Below, in pieces: positions 1 through 9,136 of a DNA stretch of 25,003 nt. Position 1 is the stretch's first letter; every line of letters starts with the position of its first letter. The notes under the pieces are model-generated. The model was given only the letters and a program-made list of their open reading frames with translations. It was not told where the DNA came from and searched no databases. The stretch is from an uncultured Bacteroides sp. (GTDB taxonomy: Bacteria; Bacteroidota; Bacteroidia; Bacteroidales; Bacteroidaceae), in assembly GCA_900544075.1 (NCBI GenBank), contig UQTJ01000042.1, positions 1 to 25,003 on the forward strand, given 5' to 3'. The translations under genes and the position numbers were made by a program.

Positions 1-21
1 TTCAATACGGAATGAAACAAC

Positions 22-56
22 AGAGGCTATCTCAAGTTCATTTTGAGACAGCCTCT
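22..56. terminator. Inverted repeat, possible terminator of the flanking gene
   Basis: A 14-bp inverted repeat (AGAGGCTATCTCAA at 22-35 against TTGAGACAGCCTCT at 43-56, one mismatched position) encloses a 7-base loop. Neither side has a clean T-run, so it could be a weak terminator of a convergent gene left of the window, or a backup for the leftward regulator gene. Hairpins with this gaggctgtctcaa stem are, from memory, common between convergent genes in Bacteroides. Confidence 0.5.
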
Positions 57-68
57 TCCCAGGCACGC

Positions 69-92
69 AAAAAACGGCAATATATTGCCGTT
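69..92 (-). terminator. Intrinsic terminator of the hybrid two-component regulator gene
   Basis: A perfect 20-bp palindrome (AACGGCAATA/TATTGCCGTT, 73-92) is followed on the minus strand by a run of six T (complement of A69-A74). It lies about 75 bases after the regulator's stop codon and has the form of a rho-independent terminator for leftward transcription. Between it and the stop is an unusual run of eight G (122-129), to which I assign no function. Confidence 0.75.
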
Positions 93-168
93 CGAGGGGG
101 AGCAAAAGGTGGAGATAAGATGGGGGGGGTAACTATATTTTTATTAATATAATCCCCCAACGGGTTAA

Positions 169-3100
169 TTATATTTTATTATTCTTACCCTTATTAATTT
201 CAACATACTTACTTGGTGACATTCCATAAAGTTCTTTAAATGCATTGGAAAAATATGTTGCATTATTAAATCCAACCAATAAAGCTATTTCAGAAACATT
301 ATAATTTTTATCTGACATTAATAAAGCTTCTGCTTGTTTCAAGCGTATATTCCTTATGAAGTCCCTTGTAGATTGATTAGTCAATTCTTTCAACTTTCTA
401 TAAAGATGCACTCGGCTTATACCTACCTCAGCAGCTATCATTTCAACATTTAATTCAGGATTACTTATATTATTATTTATAGCCTTCATTATTTTCTTCA
501 TCAATTTATCATCTGAAGACTCTGGTTTTATGTAAACAATATTGGAATCTTGTTCCTGGTTACCACTAAAATTATTTTTTAGAACTTCTCGATTCCTTAA
601 TAAATTATCTATCGTTATTTTTACCATATCAATATTGAAAGGTTTTGTTAAATAGGCATCTGCTCCAAAAGACAATCCTTCCATATTGTCACTTTCACTA
701 TTCTTTGCAGTCAACAAAACAACAGGAATATGGTTTATTTTAATATTTTGTTTGATTTTCCTCAATAAAGTCAATCCATCAACTTCAGGCATCATCACAT
801 CAGACAGAATTAAATCAGGAGCATTAGACGCAAGTATCTGTAATGCTTCTTTACCATTTCTGCATTGAACCACACGATACGAACTATCCAGTTCTGAAAC
901 CAGATAGTTTCTTATTTCCTCGTCATCCTCAACTATTAAAAGTGTATGTTTCTTTCTTATTGTTTTTTTTGTATTATCTTCTTCAGCAGTCTTTTCTTCT
1001 ATCATAAAAGTTTTTTCATACACTTCTGTTCTCTGCCGTAAATATTCAGATTTATTATCTATTATTTCCTGTTCATACAAATGCCCTTTACCCAAAGGTA
1101 TTCTAATTGTAAAACTACACCCAGGCTTACTTATATTATTTTTTGCAGAAATCACACCATGATGTAATTTAACAAGTGACATTGTCAAATGCAATCCTAT
1201 CCCTGTCCCCAACTTATAAGAACTGTCATCTGAAATCTGGTAAAATCTTTCAAAAATATGTTCTATTTCATTCTCATTAATACCTGTTCCATTATCCTCT
1301 ACTATAATTTCTATATAATTATTTAATGGATATTCTTCATTCTCATCAGTTCCTGTCTTTATATATATATTTATTTCTCCATTATCAGACACATGTTTAA
1401 ATGAATTAGACAACAAATTTAATATAACTTTATCAAAGTTATTAGGATCTACCCAAGCATTGACTATTTCCTTTTCAGACAAAACATTTACTTTTATTCC
1501 TTTACAATCTGCCTGATAAGAGAAAACATCAATAATATCCTTTATAAAACTTACCAAATCCACTTCTGCAAACTTTAGTTTCATTTGTTGCTTATCTATT
1601 TTTCTGGTATCCATCAACTGATTAATTAGAGTCAAAATTCGTTCGGCATTTCTCTCGATAAGAGAATAACTCTTTTGCCTTTCAACATTTCTATCCGAAG
1701 AAATAAGTTTATGCAACGGACTGATAATTAAAGACATTGGAGTCCTAATTTCATGAGAAATATTGATAAAGAACTGTAATTTTGCTTCATTTGCTTCCTC
1801 TTGCAATTTATGTTTTATCATTTCCTGTTTAACCATATATCTCATTCTAACCTGATATAATATAAATAAGAAGAGACAAATAGTAATCATACAATACGCA
1901 GTTTTAGCCCACCAAGAGGCATACCATGCCGGATGAATTGTTATTTTTAATGTTGCTGAAGACTGACTGGAGGTTTTATCCCTTACAGTAAATATATGCT
2001 TTCCAGTAGAAAGATTACTAAAAGAAACACTCGACATCCCTTGTTTCAAGCTATTCCAAATTCCACCATCCATAGAAAATTCCAAAGTTGGTGTTATTCC
2101 AAAATTGTCATCTGCAAATTCAATAGTAAAAGAATTGTCCAGATAGGAAAGATTTACATTGGAGTTGGTTATCAGCTCCTGACTTAATACACGATACTTT
2201 CCAGACATAGTTGTTCCGTTTACAGGTTTACCATGCAAATAAAGACCTGTAATACGAATATTGTAATCATAAGGTTCTACCTTTATCTCTTTAGGATTAA
2301 AATATACAATTCCACTTGTTCCACCCCAATATAGCATTCCATTTTTATCTTTATAAAATGCGTTTTTTGAGAATTCATTGTTATAAAGCCCATCAGAAGT
2401 CCTAAAAGGAGTAAATGTTTCTGTATGTAAATCGAATTTGGCAAGTCCAAGATTGGTACTTACCCACATATTACCTGAAGAATCATAGGTAATAGAAGCA
2501 ATATTATTACTTGGGAGCCCATCTTCCACATTATATGACATAAGCATTTTAGAAAGATCAGGAGTAAATACTTTAATACCATCAATTGTACCTATCCATA
2601 TACGACCAACACTATCTTGACATATAGATGTTATTGTATTTCCCCTAAGCACAAAAGAAGAATCTATATAAGAGGCCGAATTTAAATCCAAACACTTTAT
2701 CCCATCAACGGTTCCTATATACAAAAGTCCTAATGAACTGCAATAAAGGCTATTAATCCATAGATTGACATTATTATTTAGATCAAGTTCAGAATCACCA
2801 ACACTAAAAACATCATGAGCCATATTGGGGTTATTCAAATCTATATAATAAAGCCCCATTCCCATTGTACCGACCCATAGTCTTCCATTCATATCTTCAG
2901 TAAGAGCATAAATTTTATCAGCTTTTTCATATTTACTATTGGGAAATGATATTTTCTTAAATAAACGTTTCTTTGTATCAAGTATTGAAAGTCCATCAAG
3001 ATATGAACCTATCCATATTCTATCATACGTGTCACGTAACATACACATAACAGTATGCGGAGCACCCTGATACTGTTTACGTGGAGTTAAATGAAAGAGT

Positions 3101-4218
3101 TTTTTATAATTATCATCTAAAACATAAATACCATCGTTATCAGTACCAACAAGGAAATGTCCCTGAGAATCACGACATATACCTGTTACACACTTATCGC
3201 CAATACTGTTGTTCAATGTCGAGCGACAGCCAATATAACCAAACTTATTAATATTTGCAGGAATAAAGACAACACCTTTTTGGAATACACCAATCCAAAG
3301 ATTATCATGTTTGTCAACCACAATAGAATGGACCTTTGCTTCTGAAAGATTGATATCACTGACAAAAAATTCCGCTTTTCCAGTATCACCTGTTTTAATA
3401 TCATAATATGCAATTCCATCGCCATCAGTACCCAAAAGCATACAACTACCACGTTGCACTATAGAAGTTACGGGATAACGTGTATCATATATCTTTTTAA
3501 AACTACCATCACTACTATACCCATAAACTCCATTACCAACTGAAGATATGTAAATTCTCCCATCAGAATCTGCCACACACAGATTAATACTATTTATAGA
3601 ATCACGGCCAATATTAGTATAACGATATTCAACCCCATCACGAGATACACATATCAAACCATCAAATTCTGTAGCAATCCATAAGTTTCCACTATTATCT
3701 TCTAACAAACTATTAATATTATATCCATTATATTTCTCATTTAAATTACGCACTGAAAATTCTCCATTCCTATTTATCTTTAAAATCTTTATTCCATAAC
3801 CGCTTGTTCCCAACAACAACGTACCATCATTACGCTTTAGGATACATTTATTATTGTAATCGTTTCCAGAAAAGAGTAATGAATGAAATTTATCAGTAGA
3901 ATAATCATATGCCTGAAGTCCATTTGTAGAAAGAATAAAAAGTTTATCTTCATACTCATATACTGAATAAACGTTATTACATAACAAAGAGGTTGAATCA
4001 TTCTTTATTGATTTATAATTTATAAACTTAACCCCATCATATCTGTTCAATCCATATCCTGTAGATATCCATATATCACCACGCTTATCCTGATATAAAT
4101 TATTAATCAAACTGCTGGATAATCCTGTTTCAATAGTAAATAGCCTACTATACTGAGCATTAGCATTTCCTATCACTACCCAACATACACAAATTAATAA
4201 ATACAATATAGACTTCAT
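169..4218 (-). CDS. Hybrid two-component system sensor kinase/response regulator (HTCS)
   Basis: This 1349-residue protein senses a glycan fragment in the periplasm and activates transcription from the cytoplasmic side. In order: signal peptide (about 1-22); two-propeller sensor region (about 23-690) with many Reg_prop-type blades such as GDIWIST, DNLWIGV, GRIWIGT; a Y_Y_Y immunoglobulin-like domain (about 695-760); one membrane helix (about 768-792); a HisKA domain with H822 in ISHEIRTP; an HATPase domain (N box near 937, DNGTGI near 975, GTGIGL near 1005); a receiver domain (about 1090-1205) with phospho-acceptor D1140 in LSDVMMP; and a C-terminal AraC-type helix-turn-helix (about 1245-1345). 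All catalytic motifs look intact and the length is normal for the family. It follows the leftward enzyme genes after a 186-bp gap containing a hairpin and its own -7 element, so it can be expressed independently. It is the obvious candidate to bind the paired GTAACA sites at 20210-20395; that link is inferred. Confidence 0.96.
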   Translation of the reverse strand: MKSILYLLICVCWVVIGNANAQYSRLFTIETGLSSSLINNLYQDKRGDIWISTGYGLNRYDGVKFINYKSIKNDSTSLLCNNVYSVYEYEDKLFILSTNGLQAYDYSTDKFHSLLFSGNDYNNKCILKRNDGTLLLGTSGYGIKILKINRNGEFSVRNLNEKYNGYNINSLLEDNSGNLWIATEFDGLICVSRDGVEYRYTNIGRDSINSINLCVADSDGRIYISSVGNGVYGYSSDGSFKKIYDTRYPVTSIVQRGSCMLLGTDGDGIAYYDIKTGDTGKAEFFVSDINLSEAKVHSIVVDKHDNLWIGVFQKGVVFIPANINKFGYIGCRSTLNNSIGDKCVTGICRDSQGHFLVGTDNDGIYVLDDNYKKLFHLTPRKQYQGAPHTVMCMLRDTYDRIWIGSYLDGLSILDTKKRLFKKISFPNSKYEKADKIYALTEDMNGRLWVGTMGMGLYYIDLNNPNMAHDVFSVGDSELDLNNNVNLWINSLYCSSLGLLYIGTVDGIKCLDLNSASYIDSSFVLRGNTITSICQDSVGRIWIGTIDGIKVFTPDLSKMLMSYNVEDGLPSNNIASITYDSSGNMWVSTNLGLAKFDLHTETFTPFRTSDGLYNNEFSKNAFYKDKNGMLYWGGTSGIVYFNPKEIKVEPYDYNIRITGLYLHGKPVNGTTMSGKYRVLSQELITNSNVNLSYLDNSFTIEFADDNFGITPTLEFSMDGGIWNSLKQGMSSVSFSNLSTGKHIFTVRDKTSSQSSATLKITIHPAWYASWWAKTAYCMITICLFLFILYQVRMRYMVKQEMIKHKLQEEANEAKLQFFINISHEIRTPMSLIISPLHKLISSDRNVERQKSYSLIERNAERILTLINQLMDTRKIDKQQMKLKFAEVDLVSFIKDIIDVFSYQADCKGIKVNVLSEKEIVNAWVDPNNFDKVILNLLSNSFKHVSDNGEINIYIKTGTDENEEYPLNNYIEIIVEDNGTGINENEIEHIFERFYQISDDSSYKLGTGIGLHLTMSLVKLHHGVISAKNNISKPGCSFTIRIPLGKGHLYEQEIIDNKSEYLRQRTEVYEKTFMIEEKTAEEDNTKKTIRKKHTLLIVEDDEEIRNYLVSELDSSYRVVQCRNGKEALQILASNAPDLILSDVMMPEVDGLTLLRKIKQNIKINHIPVVLLTAKNSESDNMEGLSFGADAYLTKPFNIDMVKITIDNLLRNREVLKNNFSGNQEQDSNIVYIKPESSDDKLMKKIMKAINNNISNPELNVEMIAAEVGISRVHLYRKLKELTNQSTRDFIRNIRLKQAEALLMSDKNYNVSEIALLVGFNNATYFSNAFKELYGMSPSKYVEINKGKNNKI

Positions 4219-4257
4219 GTTTACAAATTATCTTAATACTTATAACTCTTATCTATG

Positions 4258-4265
4258 CAAAGATA
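4258..4265 (-). promoter_or_regulatory. -7 element of the regulator gene promoter
   Basis: The minus strand reads TATCTTTG here, an exact match to the Bacteroides -7 consensus TAnnTTTG, about 40 bases before the regulator's ATG. No TTG is seen at the usual 19-21 bp upstream, so the promoter may be weak. The GTAACA pair found at the enzyme promoters is absent, which suggests constitutive low-level expression of the sensor. Confidence 0.5.
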
Positions 4266-4361
4266 CATTTTTATTTTACCGTTATAAAAGCCAATCTACA
4301 AAATATTCGCAATCTTCAAGCATAAAAATCCCCTACTATGCTCAAATAATGCTTAAACAAT

Positions 4362-4381
4362 CTCTCCTATGCATAGCAGAG
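4362..4381 (-). terminator. Weak hairpin after the GH31 gene
   Basis: The sequence CTCTCCTATGCATAGCAGAG is a 20-bp near-perfect palindrome with one internal mismatched pair, lying about 24 bases past the GH31 stop. On the minus strand it is followed by ATTGTTTAA. It could reduce read-through from the enzyme genes into the regulator gene, but the stem is short and the T-run is poor. Confidence 0.3.
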
Positions 4382-4404
4382 GAATATTAATTATATATTA
4401 TAAA

Positions 4405-6858
4405 TTATAATTTCACTTTTATTTTTTTACCTGAATAAACTACAGTTTTTACATTGTCATCGGCAGTACGCAGTATAAACTTACGTTCTTTAATCATTCC
4501 AGGATAATCTCCTTTTCTTGATGAAATGGAAAGAGTTCGGTTTTTGTCACTCCAAGTGAAAGCGATTTCAGAATAAGCGCCATTCTCGTAATTATAATTA
4601 TCGAATTCATCTTCATAAAGTGTGAAGCTGCCGTCTGCTCCCGGATAAATACGTATCTCAAGCTCAGTCCAGTCTTTTTCTGAAGTATATTGCACTTCCG
4701 GCCCCATTGGAACGATACTTCCGGAACGTACAAACAAAGGAATAGTATTAAGAGATGTGGTTAACTCTATATCCTGCCCTCCTTCAAAACATTTGTTATT
4801 CCAAAAATTATACCATTTTGTCCCATCAGGCAAATACACTTTAGTCTGTTTTTCACTTGTAAAGTCAGTAGCAGACACAACTGAAGTTATTTCTGTTTTA
4901 CTACTGCTTCCCCATCCGTCATTCTCCTTCAATTCTTTCTGTATAAGTTCCGGTGTATATTGTGCATTCACAACGGGAGCCACAAGGAAAGCATCACCAA
5001 ACATAAACTCATCAGCAATGTTCCATGTACGTCTGTCCGAAGCAAAATCCATAACCAGTGCACGCATGAATGTTGAACGGTTATGAGATACATCCCATGA
5101 AGTAGAGTATATATAAGGCAATAAAGAATAACGAAGTTTCACTGCATCCACCAAAGCATCATATACAGGTTCACCTTCTTTTCCATAAAGATAAAACTCA
5201 CGAGGAACATCTGTTCCATGACTGCGCATCATCGGACAGAACACTCCAAACTGTAACCAACGTACATACAGTTCCTGATACATTGGATTATGAACAGCAT
5301 CGCCAGTACCCCACGCACTATTATATGATCCGGCGAAAAATCCACCCAAATCAGAGTTCCAGTGCGGCATACCGGTTAGTGAGAAATTCAAGCCTGCAGG
5401 TATCTGACGGCGGAAAGAATCCCATGATGACTGTACATCGCCCGACCAAACATTAGAACCGTAACGTTGTTGTCCCAGGAAACCGGAACGTGTTAGAATT
5501 ATAACACGTTTGTCAGATGTTGTAGCACGCTGATGATCATAAACGCCCCCAACCGTCATCAATGGATAGGCATTACGAACACTGCGGTAAGAACCAAGGT
5601 ATGTTTGGCGGTCAAAGTCACTATCTTTCCAATCAAAATGGTCAGGTTCTGTAGAATCCATCCACCAACCGTCCATACCCAAACTGAATACACCTTTGTT
5701 CAGATAATTCCAATAAATATAGCGTGCTTCAGGACTATAGGCATCATATACACGTACTCCCGAAGGATAATCCATATTCGGTGGCCAACCTTCCACTCCT
5801 GATTGTGGCCATGTCTGCATATCAAAAAGCAGTCCTTTCTTGTCCAGTTCACGATAAGGACGGGTGGCTGGACCAAATGATGACCATATTGATATCATCA
5901 TACGCGCATTCATTCCATGTATACTGTCTATCATGGCCTGAGGATTGCTGAATGTAGGATTCTGAAAATCCATTGCATTCCACAAGTAGTTATGTCCCCA
6001 GTATTGCCAGTCCTGAATTATACAGTCCAATGGTATACCAAGTTCTCTATACTTACGGACTACACCTACTGTTTCATCCTGGCTCTTGTATCTTTCCTTA
6101 CTTTGCATAAAGCCATAACTCCACAATGGCATCATAGGAACATCACCTGTCAATGAACGTACCTCTGATATTACACCGTCTGCATTTCCGCCATACATGA
6201 AATAGTAGTCTATACAATCGCCGACTTCAGAAGAGAATGAAGTTTCATTTTTATCATCGGAATAAGTAGTTACGGAATAGTTATCCCAAAACAGGCCATA
6301 TCCTTTAGTTGATTGAATAAATGGAGAAACATCTTCTACGTTTCCTTGCATAAGGGCTTTCTTCATTCCGCGTTGCATCATCTGTCCATTCTGAAGCTGA
6401 CCAAGACCATAAAGTCCTTCATCGTCATCAGTATCGAAACCTTGATAGACATGCCATGTATCATGTCCGGCATCATTAAATGCAGTAAAAGGCATATTGT
6501 TTTCTGTTTCTGAAAGCAGAGTATTACCTTCTGCCGAAACAAAAGAAACTATACCGGTAGAAATATTTACATTAACAGTCAATTCCTTACCTTTCAATGT
6601 TATCAGATTTCCATCCGAAACTGATACTTTATATTCAACTTTCTGAGGTTCGGACACCACAGAAAGGCTTTTCTTCTGCAATGAATTCTGAGCACTTGTT
6701 TTTATCACACGAACTGTACGTGGAGTAAACCACTGTACTTCAATACCAACATTGCCTTTCTCTGTTTCTGTTTTTATTCCATACTGTGTTCTCTGAAAAC
6801 TCTGCCCCAAGGCAAAAGCCGGTAGCAGACAGAAAAAGAATATTAATTTACCTGCCAT
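4405..6858 (-). CDS. GH31 family glycosidase, alpha-xylosidase-like
   Basis: An exported retaining alpha-glycosidase of 817 residues with a signal peptide (about 1-19). The N-terminal beta-sandwich is followed by the (beta/alpha)8 barrel. The GH31 nucleophile motif WWMDSTEP places the nucleophile at D401, with E404 in the same motif. The acid/base motif WSGDVQSSW places that residue at D474. C-terminal beta domains follow (EIRIYPGADGSF). Locus context and resemblance to bacterial alpha-xylosidases favour removal of alpha-xylose from xylan or xyloglucan side chains, but alpha-glucosidase or alpha-galactosidase activity is not excluded by sequence alone. It starts 25 bases after the preceding GH43-CBM6 gene and is the last enzyme gene of the leftward run. 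Unlike the other GH31 of this locus (9137-11722), it has no domain inserted in the N-terminal sandwich. Confidence 0.92.
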   Translation of the reverse strand: MAGKLIFFFCLLPAFALGQSFQRTQYGIKTETEKGNVGIEVQWFTPRTVRVIKTSAQNSLQKKSLSVVSEPQKVEYKVSVSDGNLITLKGKELTVNVNISTGIVSFVSAEGNTLLSETENNMPFTAFNDAGHDTWHVYQGFDTDDDEGLYGLGQLQNGQMMQRGMKKALMQGNVEDVSPFIQSTKGYGLFWDNYSVTTYSDDKNETSFSSEVGDCIDYYFMYGGNADGVISEVRSLTGDVPMMPLWSYGFMQSKERYKSQDETVGVVRKYRELGIPLDCIIQDWQYWGHNYLWNAMDFQNPTFSNPQAMIDSIHGMNARMMISIWSSFGPATRPYRELDKKGLLFDMQTWPQSGVEGWPPNMDYPSGVRVYDAYSPEARYIYWNYLNKGVFSLGMDGWWMDSTEPDHFDWKDSDFDRQTYLGSYRSVRNAYPLMTVGGVYDHQRATTSDKRVIILTRSGFLGQQRYGSNVWSGDVQSSWDSFRRQIPAGLNFSLTGMPHWNSDLGGFFAGSYNSAWGTGDAVHNPMYQELYVRWLQFGVFCPMMRSHGTDVPREFYLYGKEGEPVYDALVDAVKLRYSLLPYIYSTSWDVSHNRSTFMRALVMDFASDRRTWNIADEFMFGDAFLVAPVVNAQYTPELIQKELKENDGWGSSSKTEITSVVSATDFTSEKQTKVYLPDGTKWYNFWNNKCFEGGQDIELTTSLNTIPLFVRSGSIVPMGPEVQYTSEKDWTELEIRIYPGADGSFTLYEDEFDNYNYENGAYSEIAFTWSDKNRTLSISSRKGDYPGMIKERKFILRTADDNVKTVVYSGKKIKVKL

Positions 6859-6883
6859 ATTAGATTTTAATTAAATTATTTTT

Positions 6884-8245
6884 TTACTTACCTGTAAATT
6901 TCCAGCTGTCAAGCATAAACAGATTGCATTTCTGATTCTTTGACCCACGGAAAACAAAATACAAATCATGTACTCCTTTAACAGACTTCACTTTCGTTGT
7001 AAAAGTTTCAAGTTGTGTCTTGGTGTTACTTATATTAACTGTTCCTATACACTGTCCTTCGTGTGTATCGAGTCTGATTTCTATACTTCCTCCATAGAGA
7101 TGACATGAAGCAGAAACTTCGAAAGATGATGCACCGTTACCAAAATCCACTCCACTGACTTTTATATACTCTCCTTCATCTATATCTGTAACAAGTTGAT
7201 TCCAATGATCTGCAGCCCATGGATTTTTCTGTGTTGTTTTTAATCCGTATCCCCATGACATCGTTTCAGCCTCAACTTTACGATAAGGATTGAAGTTTTC
7301 CACCTGACGCAATGTGCATTCGTGGAAATAAGGTAATTCCTGAATAGTACCGTCAGGATTGTATGTCATTTCGGCAAGTGATACAGAACGGCGTTCTGCA
7401 TGACGGCTGGTCTGAAGACGGAATATATCATAGTTCTGACCAAAACAATATGACCGTCCTTTATAATCAATTATTCCAGGGTGATTACCTCTTGTACGTA
7501 CTGTATGATCCATTATGTGTCCCTTATATTCCCACGGTCCGGTAGGACTGTCACTCATGGCATATCCTATACCTTCCGGACAACATGTAGAAGCGAAAGC
7601 CAGATAATAGTGTCCATTACGCTTATAGAACCAAGGTCCTTCCTGATAATCTTCTATATGTGGCATCTTAACGATATTTCCCGAATATGAAATCATATCC
7701 TCATTCAGTTTTACCATATAGATATTTGGATTTCCCCAATACATATATGCTTGACCATCATCATCAACAAAGACAGTCGGGTCTATATCATCCCAATGTT
7801 CTTTCTGCCAAATCAAAGGCTTGCCTATAGGATCTTTGAAAGGACCATATGGAGAATCTGCCACCAGCACACCTATACCGTGGCCATGAATAGGACAATA
7901 CATATACCACTTACCGTTTCTGCCAACAACACATGCAGCCCAAGCGCCATTATCACCTTTATACCACTCAAAATTTTTAAGTGAGGCCACAGCCCCTCTG
8001 TCCTGCCAGTTCACCATATCTGTAGACGTGTAAAGCAGCCAATCCTTCATTTTGAATCCTTCTGCATCATCCTCATCGTGCGAAGTATACAGAAACACAG
8101 TATCATTATACAACATCGGAGCCGGATCGGCAGTATACTTTGTCTGTATTATCGGCATATTCAATTTCACATCATCGGCAATCTGAGCAGCCAATCCTGA
8201 AAATGCCATAAGGCATATGGCAGGAATAATAGTTTTTGTCTTCAT
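6884..8245 (-). CDS. GH43 glycosidase with C-terminal CBM6-like domain
   Basis: A secreted 453-residue enzyme (signal peptide about 1-20) with a five-bladed propeller (about 28-315) and a CBM6-type beta-sandwich (about 322-451, beginning YRKVEAET). The three inverting GH43 catalytic residues are visible: base D40 in TADPAP, pKa-tuning D155 in DIDPTVF, and acid E202 in YQEGPWFY. Enzymes of this architecture are usually alpha-L-arabinofuranosidases or beta-xylosidases acting on arabinoxylan; the precise linkage cannot be read from sequence. It is clearly paralogous to the GH43-CBM6 at 11797-13173, sharing HDED after blade one and WGNPNIY, but the two are diverged and differ in loops between the second and third catalytic residues. 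It starts 5 bases after the upstream esterase gene, so co-transcription is near certain. Confidence 0.92.
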   Translation of the reverse strand: MKTKTIIPAICLMAFSGLAAQIADDVKLNMPIIQTKYTADPAPMLYNDTVFLYTSHDEDDAEGFKMKDWLLYTSTDMVNWQDRGAVASLKNFEWYKGDNGAWAACVVGRNGKWYMYCPIHGHGIGVLVADSPYGPFKDPIGKPLIWQKEHWDDIDPTVFVDDDGQAYMYWGNPNIYMVKLNEDMISYSGNIVKMPHIEDYQEGPWFYKRNGHYYLAFASTCCPEGIGYAMSDSPTGPWEYKGHIMDHTVRTRGNHPGIIDYKGRSYCFGQNYDIFRLQTSRHAERRSVSLAEMTYNPDGTIQELPYFHECTLRQVENFNPYRKVEAETMSWGYGLKTTQKNPWAADHWNQLVTDIDEGEYIKVSGVDFGNGASSFEVSASCHLYGGSIEIRLDTHEGQCIGTVNISNTKTQLETFTTKVKSVKGVHDLYFVFRGSKNQKCNLFMLDSWKFTGK

Positions 8246-8250
8246 ATTAA

Positions 8251-9126
8251 TTATTTTTTACGGTTAATACTTCTATATACATCAGACATATGTTTTAAAG
8301 CCCTAACAAGAGATGGTCGCCAGTAGTTCCAGTCATGCCCACCTCCATATATTCTCAATTGATAATTCACTTTTTTATCGCGAAATGCCTGTACCAATGC
8401 AATGTTAGCCTCATAAGTAAAATCCTTATCTCCACAATCAATAAACCAATCCACACCTTTCCATGCATCAACTCTTCCATCTGAAATTTCATTTACTGTT
8501 CGTATTGGATTATGGTCTTCAACCAATTGCTGTCTCCATTCCGCAGAAGGATCATCTTTAAGGAACTCCAAATATTGACGACGCAGATATCCGCTCATAG
8601 AGTATACAGACGAAAATTTATCAGGATGAGAGAGACCATACACTATTGATGCTCCTCCACCCATTGAATAACCGGCAATGAATCGGCTCTCTTTACGTGC
8701 ATCAACATTATAGTTTTTTTCAATATATGGTATAAATTCAAGAAAAAAGAAATCTTCATATTTCCAATGAGAAGCATTAAACCAAATCATATTGTTCTTA
8801 TTTCCTTCCGGACATACAATTATCATTTCCTCCATCTCTCCACAATTTATCAGACTATCTGCCACTACACGAAGATTACCATATGTCTCCCAATCCGTAC
8901 ACGAACAATTGCCTCCATGAAGCAAATAACACACGGGATATTTTTTATTCTTTTCTTTACCATAAGATTCCGGCAAATAGATGGAATATTCACGCGACGA
9001 GATTCCTTCAAGAAGTTTACATGGCATACTTGTATTCACAATTTTTCCATTAGAAAAAACTTCCCCCACCAACACGACAGAAAAGAGAAAGAATAATATT
9101 TTTTTATATCCAAGTATTGATTTCAT
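8251..9126 (-). CDS. CE1-like carbohydrate esterase (esterase D / feruloyl esterase type)
   Basis: An exported alpha/beta-hydrolase of 291 residues with an N-terminal hydrophobic signal (about 8-25). It has the oxyanion-side motif YLLHGG, nucleophile S154 in GYSMGGG, probable catalytic aspartate D235 in DCGDKDF and histidine H264 in GGGHDW, the order expected for the CE1 family. Members remove ferulate or acetate from plant cell-wall polysaccharides, and some act on other esters. It lies between a GH31 gene (10 bases upstream) and a GH43-CBM6 gene (5 bases downstream) in the leftward run. It is rich in cysteine for its size, with C74 and C76 beside the oxyanion loop, unlike the second esterase at 19297-20151. 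The substrate is inferred from context only. Confidence 0.88.
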   Translation of the reverse strand: MKSILGYKKILFFLFSVVLVGEVFSNGKIVNTSMPCKLLEGISSREYSIYLPESYGKEKNKKYPVCYLLHGGNCSCTDWETYGNLRVVADSLINCGEMEEMIIVCPEGNKNNMIWFNASHWKYEDFFFLEFIPYIEKNYNVDARKESRFIAGYSMGGGASIVYGLSHPDKFSSVYSMSGYLRRQYLEFLKDDPSAEWRQQLVEDHNPIRTVNEISDGRVDAWKGVDWFIDCGDKDFTYEANIALVQAFRDKKVNYQLRIYGGGHDWNYWRPSLVRALKHMSDVYRSINRKK

Positions 9127-9136
9127 TCTTTATACA

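Noticed and set aside
122..129. Run of eight G as a phase-variable tract
   Set aside because: It lies after the regulator's stop codon and not in a coding region or promoter spacer that I can identify.
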